Source of the DNA: an uncultured Oscillospiraceae bacterium
GTDB taxonomy: Bacteria; Bacillota; Clostridia; Oscillospirales; Oscillospiraceae
NCBI GenBank assembly: GCA_910587205.1
Contig: CAJULZ010000025.1
Location: forward strand, 1 to 26,800
Reading direction: 5' to 3'
Length of the DNA stretch: 26,800 bases
In this document: positions 7,542-14,019 of the stretch, one piece after another
Layout of the letters: each line of letters opens with the position of its first letter
Position numbering within the stretch: the stretch's first letter is position 1
The notes under the pieces: model-generated
Databases searched by the model: none
Seen by the model: the letters and a program-made list of their open reading frames with translations, nothing else
Told to the model about the DNA's origin: nothing
Program-made: the position numbers and the translations under genes

Positions 7542-9719
7542 TCAGCGTTCCGGCTTGTCCTCTGAGCCGCCGTCCTGGGGGGGCTGGCCGCTGCCGGGCT
7601 CCTCGCTCTGGGGGGGCATGGAGATGGGCTCATCCACGATATGGATGTGCCGGGCGGGGGGCTCAATATCCCCGGGGAGCGGCTTGGCCTGGGTGGAGGC
7701 GTAGGCCCCTTCCACCAGCGCGGGGTCCCGTCCCTCCAGGATGGCGACCATCTCGCCGCCGGTGATGGTTTCCTTCTCCAGCAGGTAGGCCACCACCTTG
7801 TCCATGTCCTCCCGGTTGGCGCGGATAACCTCCACCGCTTCCTGGTAGCACACGTCGATGACCGCCTTCACAGCCTTGTCCATGACGGCGGCGGTATCCT
7901 GGGCGCAGTCCAGGCCGTAGCCGCCGTCCAGGTACTGGTTGCGGACGGAGCCCAGGGCCATCATGCCGAACTCCTCGCTCATGCCGAACATGGCCACCAT
8001 GTTCCGGGCCACATTTGTGGCGTCCTGGATGTCCTGGGACGCCCCGTTGGTCATGGTGTTCAGGACCACCTCCTCGGCGGCGCGGCCGCCCATGGACACG
8101 GTGATCTTGGCCATCAATTCCTCCTTGGTGGACAGGTTTTTATCCTCCTCCGGCAAATGGAGGGTGTAACCCAAGGCCCCCTGAGTGTGGGGGACGATGG
8201 TGATTTTCTGAACGGGTTTGCCGTCCTTCTGCTTATACGCCACCATGGCGTGGCCCACCTCGTGGTAGGCCACCAGCTTGCGCTCAAACTCGGTGAGGAC
8301 GCTGCCCTTCTTCTCGCTTCCGGCGATAACGAACTCGAAGGAGGCCAGCAGATCCTCCTGGGTGACCAGGCGGCGGCCCTTGCGCACCGCCCGGAGAGCG
8401 GCCTCGTTCACCAGGTTGGCCAGATCCGCGCCCACGCAGCCCGCGGTAGCCAGGGCGATTTTATTCAGATCCACGTCCTCGGCCAGCTTGATCTTCCGGG
8501 TGTGGACCTGGAGGGTGGCGAGGCGGCCCGCCAGGTTGGGCCGGTCAATGGTGATGCGCCGGTCGAAGCGGCCGGGGCGGAGCAGGGCCTTGTCCAGCAC
8601 CTCAGGGCGGTTGGTGGCGCCCAGGACGATGACGCCCTTGCCGGGGTCGAAGCCGTCCAGCTCGGCCAGCAGCTGGTTGAGGGTCTGTTCCCGCTCGTCG
8701 TTGCCGCCCATGCGGTTGTCCCGGGACTTGCCGATGGTGTCGATCTCGTCGATGAAGATGATGCAGGGGGCCATTTTGCTGGCCTCCTTGAACAGATCTC
8801 GGACGCGGGACGCGCCCACGCCCACGAACATCTCCACAAAGTCGGAGCCGGAGATGGAGAAGAAGGGCACGTTGGCCTCGCCGGCTACGGCCTTGGCCAG
8901 CAGGGTTTTGCCGGTGCCCGGCGGGCCCACCAGCAGCGCGCCCTTGGGCAGCTTCGCGCCGATCTCGGTGTACTTGCCGGGATTATGGAGGAAGTCGATG
9001 ATCTCCTCCAAACTCTCCTTGGCCTCGTCCTGGCCCGCCACGTCCTTGAAGGTGACGCCGGTCTTCTTTTCCACGTACACCTTGGCGTTGGACTTGCCCA
9101 CGCCGCCGATGCCGCCGAAGCCTCCGCCGGAGCCCATCTTCTTGAACATGTAGCGGTAGAGAAACATCAGCGCCACCACCATGACCAGCATAGGCAGGAC
9201 GTAGCTGACGATGGCGGAAATCATATACTGCTCGGTGGTCACCATCTCGGTGCCGTACTGCTCCACGCCGTTGTTGTCCAGCCACTGGACCAGGTCGGGC
9301 TGATTTAAAGGCGCGGTCTGGAATTTGATGGTCTCGCTGGCAATTTCAGTCAGGGGGGTGTTTTGCCCGGACAGCGGCCCAAAGAGCTGGCTCAGCCCGC
9401 CCTTGCCATAGGACTGCGTAAGTTTGTCCACATACTCCACCAGCGGGGGCGCGTCCTCCTTCAGATAAAAGGAATAGGCGTTGGACGCGATATCCACGCT
9501 GGATACGTATCCAGCTTCCACCCAATGGCGGAAGGTGGCATAGTCCACCTCCTGCACCGAGGCGTTTTCCATGGAGCTGGTGCACATGTGCAGCAGCAGT
9601 ACCAGCATGACCGCCCACATGACAATGCTGAAAAAGCTCCAGGGGGAACGTTTTTTGTCGTCGCCGTTTTGATTATTATTCCGTTGGTTGGGGTCGTTTG
9701 GTTTCATTGGACCGGCCAT
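7542..9719 (-). CDS. ftsH: ATP-dependent zinc metalloprotease FtsH
   Basis: This 725-residue membrane protease extracts and degrades membrane and regulatory proteins as a hexamer. One span lies near residues 27-45, an extracytoplasmic domain at about 46-163, and a second span near 166-188. A Gly-rich linker and the AAA+ domain follow: Walker A GPPGTGKT 265-272, pore loop FVGVGA near 298, Walker B IIFIDEID 320-327, and the second region of homology GATNRPE with RPGRFDR. The zinc site is HEVGH (486-490), with a third ligand likely Asp563. The C-terminus is a Pro/Glu-rich tail. The frame is open to 9836, but the ATG at 9719 is preceded by a perfect AAGGAGG, and the promoter at 9808-9836 lies inside the longer frame. 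It is expressed divergently from rlmB. Confidence 0.97.
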   Translation of the reverse strand: MAGPMKPNDPNQRNNNQNGDDKKRSPWSFFSIVMWAVMLVLLLHMCTSSMENASVQEVDYATFRHWVEAGYVSSVDIASNAYSFYLKEDAPPLVEYVDKLTQSYGKGGLSQLFGPLSGQNTPLTEIASETIKFQTAPLNQPDLVQWLDNNGVEQYGTEMVTTEQYMISAIVSYVLPMLVMVVALMFLYRYMFKKMGSGGGFGGIGGVGKSNAKVYVEKKTGVTFKDVAGQDEAKESLEEIIDFLHNPGKYTEIGAKLPKGALLVGPPGTGKTLLAKAVAGEANVPFFSISGSDFVEMFVGVGASRVRDLFKEASKMAPCIIFIDEIDTIGKSRDNRMGGNDEREQTLNQLLAELDGFDPGKGVIVLGATNRPEVLDKALLRPGRFDRRITIDRPNLAGRLATLQVHTRKIKLAEDVDLNKIALATAGCVGADLANLVNEAALRAVRKGRRLVTQEDLLASFEFVIAGSEKKGSVLTEFERKLVAYHEVGHAMVAYKQKDGKPVQKITIVPHTQGALGYTLHLPEEDKNLSTKEELMAKITVSMGGRAAEEVVLNTMTNGASQDIQDATNVARNMVAMFGMSEEFGMMALGSVRNQYLDGGYGLDCAQDTAAVMDKAVKAVIDVCYQEAVEVIRANREDMDKVVAYLLEKETITGGEMVAILEGRDPALVEGAYASTQAKPLPGDIEPPARHIHIVDEPISMPPQSEEPGSGQPPQDGGSEDKPER

Positions 9720-9807
9720 AGGCGCAGCCTCCTTCATTCCATCGGGGCCGGACAACCGCCCCGAGCCGTATTCTGCTGTTCCGCCCATTCCCGCGGGCAT
9801 TAAAGGG

Positions 9808-9836
9808 AGTATACCATACTTGGCGGATAAAAACAA
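9808..9836 (-). promoter_or_regulatory. ftsH promoter
   Basis: On the - strand TTGTTT (9836-9831) and TATACT (9813-9808) are separated by 17 bases, with an extended TG-G before the -10. It predicts a leader of about 80 bases and rules out the longer ftsH start. Confidence 0.8.
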
Positions 9837-9908
9837 GAAATGTTGGTGGACAGGGTGTAAAATTTCTATGACGAAAAAGAGGGAGGAAAAGATCGGGCGT
9901 TTTTCCCC

Positions 9909-9937
9909 TTCCGTCCCGGAGAGATTTGTGATATACT
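9909..9937 (+). promoter_or_regulatory. rlmB promoter (extended -10)
   Basis: TG-A-TATACT at 9929-9937 is a strong extended -10, with a poor TTCCGT at 9909-9914 in the -35 position and a 17-base spacer. The rlmB start is 46 bases downstream of the -10. Confidence 0.6.
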
Positions 9938-9982
9938 ATCCCCGATTGCACGATTTTTGACTGGAAGAAAAGGGGAACGCAT

Positions 9983-10771
9983 ATGCGCAGCGACAACAAC
10001 CGGCGTCCGCCCCAGGAGGCGGAGGCCGACGGCCTCATCGAAGGGCGCAACGCGGTGATCGAGGCCCTCCGGGCCGGGGCCGCTATCGACAAGATTTACA
10101 TTGCCCGGGGGGAGACGGACGCCACCCTGGGGCACATCGCCTCCACGGCCCGGGGAAAGGGCGTGGTAGTGGTGGAGGCCGACCGGCGGAAGCTGGACGG
10201 CATGAGCCGCACCAAGAGCCACCAGGGGGTGATCGCCATCGCCGCGGTGCGGGAATACGCCCAGGTGGACGACATCCTGGCCGCTGCGCGGGAGAAGGGG
10301 GAGCCCCCCCTGATCGTGGTGTGCGACGAGCTCAGCGACCCCCATAACCTGGGCGCGGTGATCCGCACGGCGGAGTGCGCCGGGGCCCATGGGGTGATCA
10401 TCCCCAAGCGGCGCTCGGCGGGGCTGACGGCCATCGTGGCCAAGACCAGCGCCGGGGCGGTGAGCTACCTGCCGGTGGCCCGCGTGCCCAACCTGACGGC
10501 GGCGCTGAAGGAGCTGAAAGAAAAGGGCCTGTGGATGTTCGGCACGGCGGCGGACGGCGGCACAGCGCTGTACGACGCGGATTTGAAGGGCCCCGCCGCC
10601 CTCGTCATCGGCAGCGAGGGGGACGGCATGGGCCGTCTGGTCCGGGAACAGTGCGATTTCCTGGTATCCATCCCCATGAAGGGGAAGCTGAACTCGCTGA
10701 ACGCATCCGCGGCGGCGGCGGTGGTGCTGTACGAGGCCGTAAGGCAGCGGAGAAGCGCTGAGCCGTCGTGA
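9983..10771 (+). CDS. rlmB: 23S rRNA (guanosine-2'-O)-methyltransferase RlmB (TrmH/SpoU family)
   Basis: This 262-residue SpoU-class enzyme methylates a ribose 2'-OH using S-adenosylmethionine. It has an N-terminal substrate-binding domain (GLIEGRNAVIEALRAG, 17-33) and a SPOUT knot domain. The three motifs are DPHNLGAVIRTAE (119-131), VIGSEGDGM (208-216) and IPMKGKLNSLNAS (230-242). RlmB acting on G2251 is the best match; related TrmH-family enzymes with other targets, including tRNA, cannot be fully excluded. The start at 9983 follows AAAAGGGG. The last residues, SAEPS plus the stop, lie in a hairpin repeat that also ends tsaB, so the C-terminal tail appears to be supplied by the repeat rather than by the enzyme fold. 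Confidence 0.92.
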   Translation: MRSDNNRRPPQEAEADGLIEGRNAVIEALRAGAAIDKIYIARGETDATLGHIASTARGKGVVVVEADRRKLDGMSRTKSHQGVIAIAAVREYAQVDDILAAAREKGEPPLIVVCDELSDPHNLGAVIRTAECAGAHGVIIPKRRSAGLTAIVAKTSAGAVSYLPVARVPNLTAALKELKEKGLWMFGTAADGGTALYDADLKGPAALVIGSEGDGMGRLVREQCDFLVSIPMKGKLNSLNASAAAAVVLYEAVRQRRSAEPS

Positions 10772-10854
10772 GCAGCGCGGATGGAGCGCAGCGAAAGCAA
10801 AAGCCCAGGGCCAACAGGGTTGGGCCGGGTTTTGCTTGAGGCGGAGCGTGACAA
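10754..10854 (+). repeat. Stop-codon-overlapping hairpin repeat, copy 1
   Basis: The copy starts with AGCGCTGAGCCGTCGTGAGC, whose TGA is the rlmB stop, continues with a GGATGGAGCG block, and ends in GAGCGTGACAA. The centre folds into a hairpin at 10795-10837 with outer arms AAGCAAAA and TTTTGCTT and inner arms CCAAC and GTTGG. The second copy at 24351-24479 shares head, tail and AAAAGCCC/GGGTTTT core but differs in the stem with compensating changes. The ATG at 10781 inside the repeat opens a frame into the next gene and is not a credible start. Confidence 0.8.
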
Positions 10855-10876
10855 CGTGGATAAGGGGGGCGCATCC

Positions 10877-12979
10877 ATGCCCGATCAGAAGGATAAAAAG
10901 GATAAAAAGGCCGCGCCCTATTCCGTGGACGACATTCTGGCGGAATACGGCAGCGGCAAATATCCCAAGCCCAAAGTGGTGGAGTTCCCGGAGGACCGCC
11001 CCGCCCCACCCCAGAAGGAGGCGGAGGAAGAGCTCCCCCAGCCCCTGGTGCGGGAGGCGAAGAAGCCCGCCCCCAAGGCGGACGCGCCCATCCCGGAGAT
11101 TGTGCCGGAGAACATGGGCCGGGCTATTGGGGCGCAGCTGCACACTCTGCTGCGCAAGGCGGATCACTATGCCGACCACATGTACGACCAGGCGGAGCCG
11201 GACGAGGAGACCCGCCGGGCGGAAAAGTACACCCCCGGGGTGGACCGGGAGGAGCTGCCCCGGGAGGAGGTGCCCCCGCGGCCGCCGAAGCTGCGGGTGC
11301 TGAAGCCCCGGGAGCTGCCGCCGGACATACCGCCGGCCAAACTGGCGGCCCAGCGCCAGAAAGGGCTGAAGGGCCAGGGGGCGCGGGTGCGGCTGGCAAT
11401 ACTGCTGTCTGCGGCGGCGGCAGCCTGTTCGGTGGAGCTGCCCCTCCTGCCCTGGGCGGCGCTGGGGGGGATGGCGGAGGGCTTCGGCCTGACGGTGTTC
11501 CAGCTGCGTTCGCTGGCGCTCACGGGGCTGCTGCTGGCGGTGGGGCTGGTATGCTATGAAATCCCCTTCCAGGGGGCGCGGCAGCTGTTCACCCTCCGTC
11601 CCCAGGGAGAGGCCGTCCTATTCTGCGCCTGGATATTCACCTTGCTGGACGGTGCCACCGCCGGGCGGCTGGCCCCCCGGTACGTCTGCCTGCCCTACTC
11701 GGCGGTGACGGCGCTGGGGCTGGCCTTTGCCCTGCGGGGGGTCCACGCCAAGCGGCGGGGGGACCGGCTGGGGGCCAAGGCGGCGTCCCAGGCGCGCTCA
11801 CCCTACGTGGTGTCCTGGAATGAGAAGCTGTGGTCCAACCGCGCGGCGTATGTCAAGGCGTCCGGGACGGCGGCGGGCTTTGGAAGCCGCCTCCAGATGG
11901 AGGACGGCGGCCAGCGGGCCTACCGGGTGGCCGCGCCGCTGCTGATTCTGGGCAGTGCGCTGTGCGCGCTGATGGCCTCGGTGGGGCAGGGGGAGCCGGG
12001 ACGGTTCCTGTGGGCGGCCTCGGCCTGCTTCACGGCGGCGGGGTCATGGTCGGCGCTGCTGGTCTTCGGCCTGCCCTACCGCAAGCTGGCCGAGCGGCTG
12101 AACAAGGCGGGCGCGGCGCTGGCGGGCTGGCAGGGCGCGTCCCGCTGTGGTCAGGGGGGCGTGGTGGTGGGAGACCTGGACTTGTTCCCCCCCGGATCTG
12201 TGACTGTGACCCAGGTGAAGGTATTCGGCGGCGTGGCGACGGAGAAGGTGGTGGCCTACACCGCCACCATGCTGCGCCTGATGGACTGCGGCCTCACCCG
12301 GCCCTTCCACGACCTGTTGCGCACCCAGGGCGCGCTGTACCGGGAGGTGTCCGGCCTGGAATGGCACGAGGGCGGGGCCTCGGGGATGATCCGGGGTAAG
12401 GAGGTGCTGGTGGGCACCGCGGCCTACATGCATTTGATGGAGGTGCCCCTGCCCGCGGGGTACAACGTGAAGCACGCCGTTTACTGCGCCATCAACGGCC
12501 AGCTCTCCGGGATGTTCCTGCTGGACTACGCCATGGATGGGGGGGTGAACCCCAGCCTTTCGGCGCTGATGCGGGCGGGGGCCACGCCGGTGCTGGCCAC
12601 TCGGGACCCCAACCTGATCCCCGCCCTGCTGGGGCAGAAGTTTAAGCTGCCGGTGGACAAGCTGGAGTTCCCCCCGGTGGGGCGGCGGCTGGAGCTGTCC
12701 GGCCCGGACGCGGGGGAGGACGGCGAATTGGTGGCCCTGCTCAGCCGGGAGGGGCTGGGGGTGTACTGCGACGCGGTGGTGGGCGGGCGGCGGCTGCGCC
12801 AGGCCACCTATTGGGGGTTGATTTTTGCCCTGGCGGGGTCGGCGGTCGGGCTGTGCCTCACGTTCTATCTCACCTCCATCGCGGCGTACGGCTCCCTCAC
12901 GGTGGTAAATTTCCTGGTGTTCATGGCGGCCTGGCTGGTGCCGGAGCTGCTCATCGCCAACTGGGTGAACCAATACTGA
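10877..12979 (+). CDS. P-type ATPase-like membrane protein lacking catalytic motifs
   Basis: This 700-residue protein of unknown function has a charged, Pro-rich cytosolic N-terminus (1-168) followed by membrane spans near 170-198, 208-228, 246-260, 273-288, 352-369, 377-398, 643-666 and 673-697. From about 395 it tracks the heavy-metal P-type ATPase order. FGLPYRKLAERLNKAG sits where the CPC helix would be, VVVGDLDLFPPGSV replaces the FDKTGTLTEG phosphorylation motif, and GKEVLVGTAAYM resembles the nucleotide domain. AINGQLSGMFLLDYA is followed by ATRDPN in place of TGD, and RRLRQATYWGLIFAL resembles the exit to the last two spans. There is no DKTGT, TGES, TGD or GDGxND motif, so ATP-driven transport is not expected. 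The ATG at 10877 follows AAGGGGGG. Its start lies 105 bases after rlmB, possibly in one transcript. Confidence 0.75.
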   Translation: MPDQKDKKDKKAAPYSVDDILAEYGSGKYPKPKVVEFPEDRPAPPQKEAEEELPQPLVREAKKPAPKADAPIPEIVPENMGRAIGAQLHTLLRKADHYADHMYDQAEPDEETRRAEKYTPGVDREELPREEVPPRPPKLRVLKPRELPPDIPPAKLAAQRQKGLKGQGARVRLAILLSAAAAACSVELPLLPWAALGGMAEGFGLTVFQLRSLALTGLLLAVGLVCYEIPFQGARQLFTLRPQGEAVLFCAWIFTLLDGATAGRLAPRYVCLPYSAVTALGLAFALRGVHAKRRGDRLGAKAASQARSPYVVSWNEKLWSNRAAYVKASGTAAGFGSRLQMEDGGQRAYRVAAPLLILGSALCALMASVGQGEPGRFLWAASACFTAAGSWSALLVFGLPYRKLAERLNKAGAALAGWQGASRCGQGGVVVGDLDLFPPGSVTVTQVKVFGGVATEKVVAYTATMLRLMDCGLTRPFHDLLRTQGALYREVSGLEWHEGGASGMIRGKEVLVGTAAYMHLMEVPLPAGYNVKHAVYCAINGQLSGMFLLDYAMDGGVNPSLSALMRAGATPVLATRDPNLIPALLGQKFKLPVDKLEFPPVGRRLELSGPDAGEDGELVALLSREGLGVYCDAVVGGRRLRQATYWGLIFALAGSAVGLCLTFYLTSIAAYGSLTVVNFLVFMAAWLVPELLIANWVNQY

Positions 12980-12991
12980 CGGGTACATGAA

Positions 12992-13026
12992 AGCGCCCGG
13001 ATTCCACAGGAATCCGGGCGCTTTTT
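12992..13026. terminator. Terminator between the P-type-like gene and the convergent membrane-protein gene
   Basis: A 14-bp perfect stem (12992-13005 with 13009-13022) with loop ACA is followed by T residues at 13022-13026. It is strong for the + strand and weaker (three T) for the - strand. Confidence 0.92.
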
Positions 13027-13032
13027 GCGGTG

Positions 13033-13905
13033 TCACAGTCCTCTCAGAAAGCCGTACAGCTGGTGGAGGGGGAAGAACCCGGCGGCGAAGCTGACGGCGT
13101 TGGCCAGCAGGGCGCACCCAATCTGCTGATAGCGGTCGTGTTCCCGGAGGAAGACAGCGTAAACCACGGCCTCCACGGCCCAGATAACCAGCTCGGGGAG
13201 GAGGAGCAGGCCGAAGTAGCTGAGGAAGTACCAGCCCGACGTGGCGATGGCGGGCCCCACGGCCAGGTGGAGCCCAACCTGGGTAACGGCGTTGACCAGG
13301 AGGAACACCAGCCAGCTGCGCCCCTCCCGGAAGCCAAACAGGAAGAAGATGATCCCCTCAAGGATCAGGGTGGGGATCAGGGTGGCGGCGAGGCGGGCCA
13401 GGAACCGCAAAGCGGAGGGCGTGGCCTCCCGGACGGTGTTGGCCTGCCAGTCGTAGACAATGTGGCTGGTGAACTGGCGGGTGTAAGGCTGCTCCACGGC
13501 CTTGGCCTCCTCCGCGGTAGCCGCCGCCACCCGGAAGGTCTCGGGCAGGCCCACATAGGTGAAGTGCCAGGTGCCGTCCTCCTGGGGGCGCACGTCGCCG
13601 AACACGGGGGCGGAGCCGGCCCGCCCGGTGGAGTAGGCCAGCACCCAGCCCTCCGTCTCCAGCGAGCGCAGGCTGCTTAAAACGGCGGGGTCGCACCCGG
13701 CCTCCTCGTCCTCAGAGAACCAGGACTGCCCGGTGGGCTGGCCCTGGGCCAGCAGATCTATGTAAAGCGTGCCCTCCGGGGCGTTGACCACAGTGATGGT
13801 CACTTCGGGCTTGGGGCCGATGTCGGCGTAGGCGGTGGGGAGGAGGCAGAGCAGGCACAGCAGCAGGACGGGGAGAGCGCGGACAGGGGAAAATCTTGGC
13901 TTCAT
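13033..13905 (-). CDS. Secreted/membrane protein with extracytoplasmic domain and four spans
   Basis: I do not recognise a characterised family. The 290-residue product has a signal peptide (MKPRF, then a leucine-rich core, cleavage likely after TAYA near 27) and a mature N-terminus beginning DIGPKPEVTITV. An extracytoplasmic domain runs to about residue 165 and contains a lone Cys71 and the GTWHFTYVGLPETFRV pattern. Four hydrophobic spans follow near 168-192, 197-219, 225-252 and 258-280. The DIGPKP opening recurs in uncharacterised membrane proteins of Clostridia, from memory. The start at 13905 follows AAAGGAGT at good spacing; the longer frame to 13938 has no such site. It lies downstream of the hydratase on the same strand, but a terminator separates them, so it is probably its own unit. 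Confidence 0.8.
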   Translation of the reverse strand: MKPRFSPVRALPVLLLCLLCLLPTAYADIGPKPEVTITVVNAPEGTLYIDLLAQGQPTGQSWFSEDEEAGCDPAVLSSLRSLETEGWVLAYSTGRAGSAPVFGDVRPQEDGTWHFTYVGLPETFRVAAATAEEAKAVEQPYTRQFTSHIVYDWQANTVREATPSALRFLARLAATLIPTLILEGIIFFLFGFREGRSWLVFLLVNAVTQVGLHLAVGPAIATSGWYFLSYFGLLLLPELVIWAVEAVVYAVFLREHDRYQQIGCALLANAVSFAAGFFPLHQLYGFLRGL

Positions 13906-13976
13906 AGCGGACTCCTTTCGCGGAAAATCTTGCAGCATTCATTAAGACGCAAACGGAGGGGGAATATGCCGGGTGG

Positions 13977-14016
13977 AAAAAGCAAGCGGCGGAAGGGGGG
14001 ATTCCGCCGCTTTTTG
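13977..14016 (-). terminator. Terminator after the hydratase gene
   Basis: On the - strand an 11-bp stem (14012-14002 with 13994-13984) is followed by GC and five T residues (13981-13977). The stem is four bases past the TAG stop at 14020. Confidence 0.85.
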
Positions 14017-14019
14017 GGG

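Noticed and set aside
7641..9308. A 555-codon + strand open frame opposite ftsH
   Set aside because: Antisense shadow of ftsH, with no recognisable domain and no promoter or ribosome site.
9720..9836. A longer ftsH start at 9836
   Set aside because: The promoter lies within the extension, and the ATG at 9719 has a perfect AAGGAGG.
10781..10876. An upstream ATG that would extend the P-type-like protein by 32 residues (MERSESK...)
   Set aside because: The extension is translated from the hairpin repeat, and the ATG at 10877 has a proper AAGGGGGG site. The same GGATGGAGCG occurs in copy 2 with no gene attached.
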